From contig NC_023135.1 in the NCBI RefSeq assembly GCF_000511355.1, forward strand, positions 956,371 to 1,020,370: a DNA stretch of 64,000 nt. Direction: 5' to 3'. A program made the translations under genes and the position numbers. This stretch comes from Leisingera methylohalidivorans DSM 14336 (lineage in GTDB: Bacteria > Pseudomonadota > Alphaproteobacteria > Rhodobacterales > Rhodobacteraceae). Positions 1 through 8,068 of this stretch are shown here, piece by piece. The notes beneath the pieces were generated by a model that saw only the letters and a list, made by a program, of their open reading frames with translations, was not told the DNA's origin and did not search any database. The first letter of the stretch is position 1; each line of letters opens with the position of its first letter.

Positions 1-1
1 A

Positions 2-82
2 ACCCAGCGGGTTGCGGCGACGATCTCGGCCGGGCGGGTCAGCTATATGTCGGGGGAGGTTGCGGGCCGCTTTCTGGGCTAG
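2..82 (+). CDS. C-terminal end of an unidentified protein (cut by window edge)
   Basis: An open frame enters the window from the left and ends at a TAG at 80-82. It encodes 26 residues ending in VSYMSGEVAGRFLG. The amino-acid composition looks like normal protein, but the piece is too short to assign a family. It runs convergent to purK, which ends at 222. The frame choice is inferred from its plausible composition only. Confidence 0.35.
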   Translation, partial: TQRVAATISAGRVSYMSGEVAGRFLG

Positions 83-221
83 GGGGCGGCGCCGCGCATC
101 AGGCCGGCTGGCCCTCTTTGCGGCGCGTGAAACCGGCGGGGCCGCTTTCACAGGTCTTTCTTCTTTGGCCGGCCGCGTCGTCTTGCCGGGAATACCCTGG
201 AGTCCGGGGTGGCGCCCCGGC

Positions 222-1310
222 TCAGTCCTGGGCTTTCACCACCCGGTTCACATGGCCCATCTTGCGGCCCGGCTTGGCCTCGGCCTTGCCATAGAGGTGG
301 AGGGCGCAGTCGGGTTCTTTCGCCAGCTCCGGGATGCGGTCCACGTCAGCGCCGATCAGGTTTTCCATCACCACATCGGAATGGCGCCGGCCGTCGCCCA
401 GCGGCCAGCCGGCCACCGCGCGGATGTGCTGTTCGAACTGGTCGACGGTGCAGCCGTTCTGGGTCCAGTGGCCGGAATTGTGGACCCGCGGCGCGATCTC
501 GTTGACGATCAGGCCTGCGGGCGTCACGAACAGCTCCACTCCCAGCACGCCGACATAATCGAGCGCGTTCAGGATCTTGCCGGCCATCAGCACCGCATCC
601 ATGCGCTGGCTTTTGCTGAGGCGCGCAGGCACGGTGGTGGTGTGCAGGATGCCGTCGCGGTGGACGTTTTCGCCGGGGTCGAAACAGGCGATTTCACCGT
701 TCACACCGCGGGCGGCAATGACCGAGACCTCGTGGCTGAAGGTGACGAATCCTTCCAGAACCGAAGGCGCGCCAGCCATGGCGGTGAGCGCCTCGGCGGC
801 GTCTTCAGGGGCCTTGATCCGGGCCTGGCCCTTGCCGTCATAGCCGAAGCGGCGGGTTTTCAGGATCGAAGGCGCGCCGATCCCGGCCAGGGCGGCGTCG
901 AGGCCGGCCTGATCGGTGATATCGGCAAAGGGCGCGGTTGTGAGGCCCAGCTCCTGCAGGAAGGTTTTCTCGGTCAGCCGGTCCTGGCTGATCCGCAAGG
1001 CTTCACGGCCCGGACGGATCGGTTTCTGCGATTCCAGCAGGTCGAGCGCGGAGGTCGGGATGTTCTCGAATTCGTAGGTGATGACATCAACGGCGGCGGC
1101 AAAAGCTTTGAGCGCCCCGGCATCTTCATAACCGGCGGTGGTCACCCGGTCGGCGACATGGCCTGCGGGCGGGTTGGCGCCCGGCTCGAAAATATGCGTT
1201 TTGAAGCCGAGGCGGGAGGCCGCGACCGAGAGCATCCGGCCGAGCTGGCCGCCGCCGAGGATGCCGATAGTGGCGCCGGGCTGCAAAACCTGTGCGTGAG
1301 CTTCAGTCAT
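222..1310 (-). CDS. purK: N5-carboxyaminoimidazole ribonucleotide synthase
   Basis: PurK uses ATP and bicarbonate to carboxylate aminoimidazole ribonucleotide on N5, a cytosolic step of de novo purine synthesis. The 362-residue length is normal for the family. The N-terminus has the glycine-rich [16 protein letters not shown] stretch (about residues 17-32). An ATP-grasp core follows, and the C-terminal [14 protein letters not shown] signature (about 266-279) is typical of PurK. The ATG start overlaps the 3' end of purE by 8 nt, so the two are translationally coupled in one minus-strand operon and supply consecutive reactions. I see nothing unusual in the sequence. The assignment is secure. 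Confidence 0.97.
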   Translation of the reverse strand: MTEAHAQVLQPGATIGILGGGQLGRMLSVAASRLGFKTHIFEPGANPPAGHVADRVTTAGYEDAGALKAFAAAVDVITYEFENIPTSALDLLESQKPIRPGREALRISQDRLTEKTFLQELGLTTAPFADITDQAGLDAALAGIGAPSILKTRRFGYDGKGQARIKAPEDAAEALTAMAGAPSVLEGFVTFSHEVSVIAARGVNGEIACFDPGENVHRDGILHTTTVPARLSKSQRMDAVLMAGKILNALDYVGVLGVELFVTPAGLIVNEIAPRVHNSGHWTQNGCTVDQFEQHIRAVAGWPLGDGRRHSDVVMENLIGADVDRIPELAKEPDCALHLYGKAEAKPGRKMGHVNRVVKAQD

Positions 1311-1791
1311 CGGAGGGCTCCTCGGGGATGGAGGCGGAGAGCGCCGCGCGCCAGCCGTCCAGCCGCTGGGCCAGGCCTGCGTCCTGCAGCGCCAGGATGC
1401 CTGCCGCCATCAGGCCCGCGTTGGCAGCGCCGGCGGCGCCGATCGCCATGGTGGCAACCGGGAAGCCCTTGGGCATCTGCACGATGGAATAGAGCGAGTC
1501 GACACCGGACAGCGCCCGGGTCTGCACCGGCACGCCAACCACCGGCACGCGGGTCTTGGACGCCACCATGCCGGGCAGATGCGCGGCACCGCCGGCACCT
1601 GCGATGATCACCTGCAACCCGCGCCCGGCGGCGGATTTTCCGTAGTCCCACAGCCGGTCCGGGGTGCGGTGGGCGGAGACGATCTTGGCCTCATAGGGAA
1701 CACCCAGTTCATCCAGGATGGTGGCGGCTTCCTTCATGGTGGGCCAGTCGGATTGGCTGCCCATGATGATGCCTACTTTGATGTCGGCCAT
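1303..1791 (-). CDS. purE: N5-carboxyaminoimidazole ribonucleotide mutase
   Basis: PurE converts N5-CAIR, the PurK product, to CAIR by moving the carboxyl group. The 162-residue protein shows the family signatures: [12 protein letters not shown] near the N-terminus (about 11-22), the SAHRTPDR catalytic-histidine motif (about 41-48), and an [14 protein letters not shown] loop. It is the first gene of a purE-purK pair and shares 8 nt with purK. Length and motifs match class I (bacterial) PurE, which depends on PurK. Confidence 0.97.
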   Translation of the reverse strand: MADIKVGIIMGSQSDWPTMKEAATILDELGVPYEAKIVSAHRTPDRLWDYGKSAAGRGLQVIIAGAGGAAHLPGMVASKTRVPVVGVPVQTRALSGVDSLYSIVQMPKGFPVATMAIGAAGAANAGLMAAGILALQDAGLAQRLDGWRAALSASIPEEPSDD

Positions 1792-1942
1792 GGCTGTTGG
1801 CTCCTGTCGCGGCTTGTGGAGCGCGCACTATAGGGAAACTGGGATTTGGCGCAATGCGGGTTGGAGCGGAAAACGGCCGGATTTGCCCTGTTTTATGAGG
1901 CTTGGCGCTTTGCCGCAGGCGGTCTGGCGGTTTGCTGCAGAG

Positions 1943-2037
1943 GGCTCCCGCCCGCGCGGGATGCAGGCAAGCTGCACCGCCGCCGCGGTTGGGCGTGGCG
2001 CCGCGCGGGCGCGCGGCGCCGGCGGCGCCTGGCGGGA
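1943..2037 (+). repeat. Structured intergenic repeat, copy A
   Basis: This GC-rich element begins with GGCTCCCGCCC (1943-1953), has GTTGGGC at 1988-1994, and ends in a perfect 10-bp hairpin (1997-2006 with 2011-2020, loop GGGC). It lies directly after the stop codon of the minus-strand permease gene. The same skeleton recurs at 42650 and 57919 in plus orientation and, inverted, near 35440, 40401 and 58088. It could act as a transcription terminator or mRNA 3'-end stabiliser, but it has no U-tract. Confidence 0.6.
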
Positions 2038-3333
2038 TCAGCCGCGCTGCTGCGGCAGGATCTGGTTCAGCAGCAGCCCGGCCACGCCGGAGAGGCCGAT
2101 GCCTGCCAGGGTGAAGCCCTCGCCGAATTGCAGGGTCAGCCCGCCGAGGCCGATGACCAGAACGGTGGAGATGATCACCATGTTGCGGGCCTCGGACAGC
2201 GCCTCGCCCAGTTTGGCCAGCACGCTGAGGCCGACCACGGTGACCATGCCGAACAGCAGGATCATGATGCCGCCCATCACCGGCATCGGGATGGTGGCAA
2301 GGGCGCCCGAGAGCTTGCCCATGAACGAGAGCGCGATGGCGAAGATCGCCGCCCAGGTCATGATCGCCGGGTTGAAGGCGCGGGTCAGGGTGACGGCGCC
2401 GGTGACCTCGGAATAGGTGGTGTTGGGCGGTCCGCCCAGAAGGCCCGCGGCGGCAGTGGCAAGGCCGTCGCCCAGCATGGTGTTCTGGATGCCGGGTTTC
2501 TGCATATAGTCGCGCCGGGTCACATTGGAGATCGCCATGATGTCGCCGAAGTGTTCGATTGCAGGCGCAATGGCGACCGGCAGGATGAACAGGATGGCGG
2601 CGGGGTTGAACTCGGGCGCGACGAAGGCCGGGATTGCGAACCAGTCCGCCGCGGCCAGCGGCGCGGTGTCGATCAGGCTTTGCCCGGTGGCCGCCCCGAG
2701 GATCAGCGCGGCGGCGTAGCCTGCGGCGACACCGGCCAGGATCGGCACCACGCGCATGATGCCGCGGCCGAGGATTGCGGTCAGCATGGTGGTGCCGAGG
2801 GCCGCAGCGGCGAGCAGCAGGGCAGTGTTCCTGGGCATCACCTGGGTGCCGCCCGCCAGGCCGGTGGCCATGTTCACCGCCACCGGCGCCAGCGACAGGC
2901 CGATCACCATGATCACCGGGCCGACCACCACCGGCGGCAGCAGACGGTGCAGGAAACCGGCGCCAAAGGCGCGGATGGCGAAGCTGAGCGCCACGTAGAG
3001 CAGGCCCGCTGCCGCCAGCCCGCCGGTGGTCGCCGCCATGCCCCAGGTCTGCACGCCGTAGAGGATCGGCGCAATGAAGGCAAAGGACGACGCCAGGAAC
3101 ACCGGCACCTGGCCGCGGGTCACGATCTGGAAAATCAGCGTGCCAATCCCCGCGGTGAACAGCGCCACGCCGGGGTTCAGCCCGGTCAGAAGCGGCACCA
3201 GCACCAGCGCGCCGAAGGCGACAAACAGCATCTGGGCGCCGATCAGCGCTTGTTTCGGGGAGAATCTGTACGCGGTGTCCTGGAGTTCAGGCACCGGACT
3301 GCGGTCGCTGGTGGCGGTCATTGTCTGGCTCAT
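2038..3333 (-). CDS. Uracil/xanthine permease family transporter (NCS2)
   Basis: This is a nucleobase:cation symporter-2 type inner-membrane protein of about 431 residues with roughly 12-14 hydrophobic segments. The N-terminal [24 protein letters not shown] region and the central [14 protein letters not shown] motif match UraA-type uracil permeases. The reading frame extends to a TTG at 3345, but I take the ATG at 3333 ([12 protein letters not shown]) as start; an ATG at 3321 is also possible. It is a single gene, divergent from the old-yellow-enzyme gene. Uracil is the most likely substrate. Xanthine or another nucleobase cannot be excluded. Confidence 0.9.
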   Translation of the reverse strand: MSQTMTATSDRSPVPELQDTAYRFSPKQALIGAQMLFVAFGALVLVPLLTGLNPGVALFTAGIGTLIFQIVTRGQVPVFLASSFAFIAPILYGVQTWGMAATTGGLAAAGLLYVALSFAIRAFGAGFLHRLLPPVVVGPVIMVIGLSLAPVAVNMATGLAGGTQVMPRNTALLLAAAALGTTMLTAILGRGIMRVVPILAGVAAGYAAALILGAATGQSLIDTAPLAAADWFAIPAFVAPEFNPAAILFILPVAIAPAIEHFGDIMAISNVTRRDYMQKPGIQNTMLGDGLATAAAGLLGGPPNTTYSEVTGAVTLTRAFNPAIMTWAAIFAIALSFMGKLSGALATIPMPVMGGIMILLFGMVTVVGLSVLAKLGEALSEARNMVIISTVLVIGLGGLTLQFGEGFTLAGIGLSGVAGLLLNQILPQQRG

Positions 3334-3346
3334 CTTCTGGTTCAAT

Positions 3347-3372
3347 CGGCCGGGTTATTCGGCCGGGTTATT
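3347..3372. repeat. Two tandem copies of a 13-bp unit
   Basis: CGGCCGGGTTATT is repeated exactly at 3347-3359 and 3360-3372, just upstream of the permease start in the 251-bp gap shared with the divergent oxidoreductase gene. It may be a regulatory direct repeat or a slippage product. I cannot tell which. Confidence 0.5.
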
Positions 3373-3584
3373 CGGCTGTGCCGCCGGTGCCGGAACGGGC
3401 GGCGGGGCACAAATTGCGCCGCTGGTAAACGGAAAACCCGCTTTTGACCATCCGGTCAGACGGAGATTCCGCCTGCCGCGGGCGCGGTGTCGCAACAGCG
3501 CCCGGAAGATGCCGGTTTTCTGCAAGCCGGCCCGCGGCCGGGCCGGACCTATTGCAGGTGGCAGCACTTAACGGAGCGCACCCC

Positions 3585-5624
3585 ATGATCCTGACCAATG
3601 ACCCGCTTCTGCAGCCCTTGCAGATCCGCCACCTTACCTTGCGCAACCGGATCATGAGCACGGCGCATGCGCCCTCGTTTCAGGAGGGCGGCCATCCGCG
3701 CGACCGCTACCGGCTGTACCATGAGGAGAAGGCGCGCGGCGGCCTTGCGCTGACGATGATCGGCGGCTCGACCAATATCGCGCCGGACAGCCCTTCGGTT
3801 TTCGGGCAGCTTTATGCCGGCGATGACAGCATCCTGCCGTGGTTCCGGAGGCTGACGGAGGGGGTGCGCAGCCATGGCGCTGCGGTGATGTGCCAGATCA
3901 CCCATATGGGCCGGCGCACCGCCTGGGATGACGGGCACTGGCTGCCGGTGCCGGGGCCGTCGGGTCGGCGGGAGCGGGCGCACCGGGCGTTTCCGAAAGT
4001 GATGGAGGTGGAGGACATCTCCCGCATTATCAAGGATTTTGCCGCCGCGGCTGTCAGGTGCCGGGACGGCGGGTTCGACGGGGTTGAGCTGCTGTCGCAT
4101 TCGCATCTGCTGGGGCAGTTCCTGTCGCCGCTGGTGAACACGCGCGAGGATGACTATGGCGGTTCGCTCGACAACCGGCTGCGGCTGACGCTGCAGGTCC
4201 TGGAAGCGGTGCGCGCGGCGGTGGGGCCGGATCTGATCCTGGGGATGCGGGTCACCGGCGATGAGCTGACGGAAGGCGGGCTGAGTGCGGCTGAGTGCAT
4301 CGAAGCGGCGCAGAAGATCGCCGCCACCGGGGCCGTGGATTTCCTGAACGTGCTGGCGGGGGCGCCCTATGACGATCTGGGGCTGGCGGGCTGGGTGGCG
4401 CCGATGGGACTGCCCGCGGCGCCGGATCTGAATGTGGCGGGGGCGATCCGCGCGGCGGTGGATCTGCCGGTGTTCCATGCCGGCGGCGTCGCCGATATTG
4501 CCACCGCCCGCCATGCCCTCCGCGAAGGCCAGGCGGACATGATCGGCATGACCCGGGCGCATATGGCGGATCCCTATCTGGTGGCAAAGCTGCGCCGGGG
4601 CGAGGAGGAGCGCATCCGCCCCTGCGTGGCGCTGGGCTATTGCGTCGACCGGGTCAATCAGGGCAAGCCCGCGGTCTGCGGCCATAACGCCGCAACCGGG
4701 CGCGAAGCCACCATGCCGCATGTGATCCCGCCTGCGCGTGAGCGGCGCAAGGTGGTGGTGGCGGGCGGCGGCCCGGCGGGGCTGGAGGCGGCGCGGGTGG
4801 CCGCCGAACGCGGTCATCAGGTGGTGCTGTTTGAGGCGGGCAGCAGGCTTGGCGGGCAGATTGCGCTGGCGGCCGAGGGCATGACCCGGCGCCAGATCCG
4901 GGGGGTGGCTGACTGGCTGATCTCCGAAGTGGAGCGGCTGGGCGTGGAGGTGCGCCTGAACGCCTATGCCGAGGCGGAGGACGTGCTGGATGAAGACCCG
5001 GATGCGGTGATCGTGGCGACTGGCGGCTGGCCGCAGCCCCGGGAGATCCCCGGCGGTGATCTGATCACCTCCAGCTGGGAGGTGCTGGGCGGCGCGGCAA
5101 GGGTCTCGGGCGAGGTGCTGCTGCTGGATGAATGCGGCGATCATGCCGCTCTGGTCTGCGCGGATGCGATGGCGCGGGCCGGCTGCACGGTCACGCTGGT
5201 GACGCCGGACCGGATGGCGGCGCATGACCTGGGGCCGACCAATTCGGCGGTGGTGCTGCGGGATCTTGCGCGGCAGGGGGTGGCGTTCGAGTGCTTTCTG
5301 GAGCCGCTGTCGGTGGCGGCCGAGGGCAATCGCAAGCGCATCACCCTGCGCCATGTGCTGACCGGGGCGGTGCAAGAGCGTGTGGCTGACCATGCGGTTT
5401 CGGAACACGGGGTTGCCCCGGCAGAGGATCTTTACCATGCGCTGAAGCCGTTGTCGCGCAATCTGGGTCAGCTGGATCATCAGGCCATGATTGCCGGAAC
5501 CAGCCCCTTTGCCGCCATCAATCCGCAGGGCGGCTTCTGGCTGGCGCGGGCCGGGGATGCGGTTTCCGGGCGCAATATGCACGCTGCCATCTATGATGCG
5601 CTGCGGCTCTGCAAGGATCTGTAA
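3585..5624 (+). CDS. Old-yellow-enzyme family NADH:flavin oxidoreductase, N-methylproline-demethylase-like
   Basis: The 679-residue protein has an N-terminal FMN TIM barrel (about 1-340), a cysteine cluster (CVALGYC near 345, followed by PAVC), and C-terminal FAD/NAD(P) Rossmann domains beginning with VVVAGGGPAGLEAA near 388. This is the trimethylamine dehydrogenase/2,4-dienoyl-CoA reductase layout. The cluster reads C-x5-C-x11-C, so the second cysteine of the usual four 4Fe-4S ligands is leucine. From memory, related proteins annotated as N-methylproline or betaine demethylases share this pattern. The ATG at 3585 has an upstream ACGGAG; a longer frame upstream lacks conserved features. Likely role: oxidative demethylation of an N-methylated osmolyte. 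The substrate is not proven. Confidence 0.85.
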   Translation: MILTNDPLLQPLQIRHLTLRNRIMSTAHAPSFQEGGHPRDRYRLYHEEKARGGLALTMIGGSTNIAPDSPSVFGQLYAGDDSILPWFRRLTEGVRSHGAAVMCQITHMGRRTAWDDGHWLPVPGPSGRRERAHRAFPKVMEVEDISRIIKDFAAAAVRCRDGGFDGVELLSHSHLLGQFLSPLVNTREDDYGGSLDNRLRLTLQVLEAVRAAVGPDLILGMRVTGDELTEGGLSAAECIEAAQKIAATGAVDFLNVLAGAPYDDLGLAGWVAPMGLPAAPDLNVAGAIRAAVDLPVFHAGGVADIATARHALREGQADMIGMTRAHMADPYLVAKLRRGEEERIRPCVALGYCVDRVNQGKPAVCGHNAATGREATMPHVIPPARERRKVVVAGGGPAGLEAARVAAERGHQVVLFEAGSRLGGQIALAAEGMTRRQIRGVADWLISEVERLGVEVRLNAYAEAEDVLDEDPDAVIVATGGWPQPREIPGGDLITSSWEVLGGAARVSGEVLLLDECGDHAALVCADAMARAGCTVTLVTPDRMAAHDLGPTNSAVVLRDLARQGVAFECFLEPLSVAAEGNRKRITLRHVLTGAVQERVADHAVSEHGVAPAEDLYHALKPLSRNLGQLDHQAMIAGTSPFAAINPQGGFWLARAGDAVSGRNMHAAIYDALRLCKDL

Positions 5625-5643
5625 CCTGCAGTGAAGCGGACCC

Positions 5644-5667
5644 GCAGCGCGCCGTCAGGCGCGCTGC
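5644..5667. repeat. Perfect 10-bp stem-loop, isolated relative of the structured repeats
   Basis: GCAGCGCGCC (5644-5653), loop GTCA, GGCGCGCTGC (5658-5667). The same 10-bp stem occurs at 35440-35462 inside repeat copy D, there with a CTT loop. It sits 19 nt after the stop of the oxidoreductase gene, between two convergent genes, and may help end transcription although no U-run follows. Confidence 0.55.
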
Positions 5668-5803
5668 CATGCCCAACGGCGTCCGGCGCAGCCGGCTGCG
5701 CGGTAAAGCGGGCGGGAGACCCGGTGGAAACTGATAAAACACTGCGTTCTGCAGCGGCGTCCCTGCGGCTCAGGCGCGGGCCTGACTGGAGGCGGCGGCG
5801 CTG

Positions 5804-6028
5804 TCAGGCGATAATATCCGGGGTCAGCCGGTCTTCGATCAAGGCGATCTTGTCCTTGAGGATGAGCTTTTGTTTTTTCAGGCGGCGGATCGTCAGCTGA
5901 TCGCTGGTGGCGCGTTCTTCCAGCGCGCCGATTGCCTCGTCCAGATCCCGGTGCTGCCTGCGGAAAACCTCCAGCTCAACCTTAAGGACTTCATCGGTCT
6001 TCATCGACACATCTGTGGGTGCGTTCAT
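5804..6028 (-). CDS. YdcH-like DUF465 protein
   Basis: This 74-residue protein is highly charged and almost entirely helical in appearance. The core KVELEVFRRQHRDLDEAIGAL and the later LKKQKLILKDKIALIED are characteristic of the DUF465/YdcH family: small, short coiled-coil cytosolic proteins of unknown function. It is a single minus-strand gene, divergent from the hsp20 unit. There is no signal or membrane segment. The family assignment is good; the function is unknown. Confidence 0.88.
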   Translation of the reverse strand: MNAPTDVSMKTDEVLKVELEVFRRQHRDLDEAIGALEERATSDQLTIRRLKKQKLILKDKIALIEDRLTPDIIA

Positions 6029-6112
6029 TGGCGACTCAGTAAAGCTTAGGATTGAAGTGAGGCTGAAGATACTTCCTTAACTGCTTTTCCGCTAGGCCTA
6101 TGGGCACATGCT

Positions 6113-6142
6113 CTTGTGAATCCAGAAGGAACTTCCCATATT
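6113..6142 (+). promoter_or_regulatory. Probable RpoH (heat-shock sigma) promoter of hsp20
   Basis: CTTG at 6113-6116 and CCCATATT at 6135-6142 are separated by 18 nt. This matches the alphaproteobacterial heat-shock consensus CTTG-N17/18-CYTATnT with one mismatch. It lies about 68 bp upstream of the hsp20 ATG. The call rests on the match and on the downstream gene being a heat-shock gene. Confidence 0.6.
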
Positions 6143-6209
6143 CTTCTGGAAGCGGCTGCCGGGACCGGGGCCGCGCGCATCCGTCGCTTTGGCATAAAGG
6201 ACGAACACC

Positions 6210-6623
6210 GTGTCGAAACTTACCTTGGCCTCCTATCCGCATATGCTGGGATTCGAGCAGTTGGAACGTCTTCTGGAACGCTCGGCCAAATCGGGCAACG
6301 AAGGCTATCCTCCCTATAACATTGAACAGACTTCCGATCATTCCTACCGCATCACCCTGGCCGTGGCCGGTTTCGCCGAGGAGGATCTGGCGATCACCGT
6401 CGAGGACCGCCAGCTGGTGATCCGCGGCCGCCAGCGCGACGACAGCGAGGGGCGGGTGTTCCTGCACCGCGGCATCGCGGCGCGCCAGTTCCAGCGCATG
6501 TTTGTGCTGGCCGATGGTGTCGAAGTGGGCGAGGCAGTGATTGAAAACGGGCTGCTGCATGTGGATCTGACCCGTGCCCGGCCTGAAACCGTGGTCCAGA
6601 CGATCAGTATCAAAAAGGGGTAA
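6210..6623 (+). CDS. Small heat-shock protein, Hsp20/alpha-crystallin family
   Basis: This cytosolic ATP-independent holdase binds unfolding proteins under stress. The 137-residue protein has a short N-terminal arm (MSKLTLASYPHMLGFEQLERLLER), then an alpha-crystallin domain from about residue 35 (YPPYNIEQTSDHSYRITLAV) with the conserved AGF and ENGLLHVDL strands near the end. This matches the bacterial IbpA-like class. A candidate RpoH promoter lies upstream. DUF1150 follows after 5 nt, so the two are co-transcribed, and a strong terminator follows that pair. Confidence 0.95.
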   Translation: MSKLTLASYPHMLGFEQLERLLERSAKSGNEGYPPYNIEQTSDHSYRITLAVAGFAEEDLAITVEDRQLVIRGRQRDDSEGRVFLHRGIAARQFQRMFVLADGVEVGEAVIENGLLHVDLTRARPETVVQTISIKKG

Positions 6624-6628
6624 GAGCA

Positions 6629-6853
6629 ATGCAAACACCGTTTGATTTCAGCCAGGGCGCGGAGCGGATCGTCTATGTGAAGGCGGTTGCGGTGGCGGAT
6701 CTTCCCAAGGACGTGCGGGACAGCGCAGGCGGCCATGAGCAGCTTTATGCGGTGCATGACGCCGAGGGCGGCCAGCTGGCGCTGGTGGCCGACCGGCGTC
6801 TGGCCTATGTGCTGGCGCGCCAGAACGACCTGACACCGGTTTCGGTGCATTAG
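6629..6853 (+). CDS. DUF1150 family protein
   Basis: This is a 74-residue soluble protein found in alphaproteobacteria. The C-terminal part (LALVADRRLAYVLARQNDLTPVSVH) is the recognisable DUF1150 segment. It starts 5 nt after hsp20 and is the last gene before a strong intrinsic terminator, so it is probably heat-inducible with hsp20. Function is unknown; a link to proteostasis is inferred only from position. Confidence 0.88.
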   Translation: MQTPFDFSQGAERIVYVKAVAVADLPKDVRDSAGGHEQLYAVHDAEGGQLALVADRRLAYVLARQNDLTPVSVH

Positions 6854-6925
6854 GGGCCGGCGGCGTTAAGGCTGCAGTCTGCAGCTGCCTGCAGATTGAC
6901 TTCGGGCGACGGGCCCGCAAGATGG

Positions 6926-6953
6926 AAAAGGCGGGCAATGGCCCGCCTTTTTT
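6926..6953 (+). terminator. Intrinsic terminator of hsp20-DUF1150
   Basis: An 11-bp perfect stem AAAAGGCGGGC / GCCCGCCTTTT with an AATG loop is followed by T residues to 6953. It is symmetrical (A-run before, T-run after). Confidence 0.9.
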
Positions 6954-6976
6954 GATGTCTGAGAAAACCGGGGGCG

Positions 6977-7864
6977 ATGATGGCGCGCTATGATTTTGAC
7001 TGGGTGGATGCCTTTGCGGGCCGCGCTTTTGGCGGCAACGGCTGTGCGGTGGTGCATCGGGCGGCGCATCTGCCGGAGGCGGTCTGCACCGCTTACGTGC
7101 GGGAGACCTCGCTGGTGGAATGCACCTTCACCGGCCCGTCGGAGGCGGCGGATGTGAAGGTGCGCTATTTCCTGGCCAGCCGCGAGATCCCCTTTGCCGG
7201 CCATCCGACCATTGCCACGGTGGCGGCGATGCGGGACCGCGGGCTGATCGAGGGCGGCAGCATCACGCTGGAAACCGGCGCCGGCATCGTGCCGGTGACG
7301 CTGGATGGCGATTTGATTTCGATGACCCAGGTGGCGCCGGAATTCGGCTCCTTTGCCGATCCCGCGCTGGTGGCGGCGGCGGTGTCGCTGCCGGTGGCGG
7401 CGATCGCAGGGCGGCCGCAGAAGGTGTCGACCGGGCTGCCGTTCTGCGTGACGGTGCTGAAGGACCGCGCGGCGCTGGAAGCGGCAGAGCTGAACCTGGA
7501 GGCGCTGGCCGCCCTGGGGCAGTCGCTGGGCGCCGATGGGATCGACATGATGGAGCCGTTTCTGGTGACGCTGGAGGGCGCGACGGAGGCGGGCGATACA
7601 TTCTCGCGCCTTCTGATGGCGCCGCCCAGCCCGCCGGAGGACCCGTTCACCGGGTCCGCGACCGGCGCCATGGCGTCTTATCTGTGGCGTCACGGGCTGA
7701 TGGAGAAGGCAGAATTCATCGCCGAGCAGGGCCATGGCCTTGGCCGTCCCGGCCGGGCACGGGTGGCGCGGATCGGGTCTGCGGATGCGATTGAGGGCGT
7801 GCAGGTGGCGGGCGAAGGCTTTGTGCTGATGCGCGGCACGGTGGACCTGCCGGACAGCGTTTAG
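6977..7864 (+). CDS. PhzF family isomerase/epimerase-like protein
   Basis: The 295-residue protein belongs to the PhzF fold, two diaminopimelate-epimerase-like halves. The first half has SLVECTFTG with the glutamate that serves as general acid/base in the family, then REIPFAGHPTIATVAAM (about 73-90). The second half has EDPFTGSATGAMASYLWRHGL (about 220-240), the usual C-terminal signature. The ATG at 6977 follows a GGGGGCG; a second ATG is 3 nt on. There is no phenazine gene nearby, so a role in phenazine synthesis is not supported. Most family members have unknown substrates. Confidence 0.88.
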   Translation: MMARYDFDWVDAFAGRAFGGNGCAVVHRAAHLPEAVCTAYVRETSLVECTFTGPSEAADVKVRYFLASREIPFAGHPTIATVAAMRDRGLIEGGSITLETGAGIVPVTLDGDLISMTQVAPEFGSFADPALVAAAVSLPVAAIAGRPQKVSTGLPFCVTVLKDRAALEAAELNLEALAALGQSLGADGIDMMEPFLVTLEGATEAGDTFSRLLMAPPSPPEDPFTGSATGAMASYLWRHGLMEKAEFIAEQGHGLGRPGRARVARIGSADAIEGVQVAGEGFVLMRGTVDLPDSV

Positions 7865-7880
7865 GTTTCAGGGGATCTCC

Positions 7881-7920
7881 CGGCGCGTCCTGGCGCGTCC
7901 CGGCGCGTCCCGGCGGATCC
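7881..7920. repeat. Four tandem 10-bp units
   Basis: Four 10-bp units CGGCGCGTCC, TGGCGCGTCC, CGGCGCGTCC, CGGCGGATCC lie immediately after the phzF-like gene. It is a simple tandem repeat, likely variable in copy number between strains. There is no sign of function. Confidence 0.75.
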
Positions 7921-8068
7921 TGCTGCGGGTCCTGCGCCATGACGGCGCGGGGGGCTGCCATTGCCCTGAGGGGGCGGGCGGTAAGCGCTTTTCCTTTACC
8001 GAATGTTAGAGGCGCGTGGCGGATAGTCTGAACAATCCGCATTTGCCTTAAAACAGGGAAAATAAAAG

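Noticed and set aside
6977..7864. Phenazine biosynthesis
   Set aside because: The gene is PhzF-like, but no other phenazine gene is present; the fold is common in bacteria with other substrates.
7881..7920. Tandem 10-bp units as a possible CRISPR array
   Set aside because: Units are directly adjacent with no spacers and far too short.
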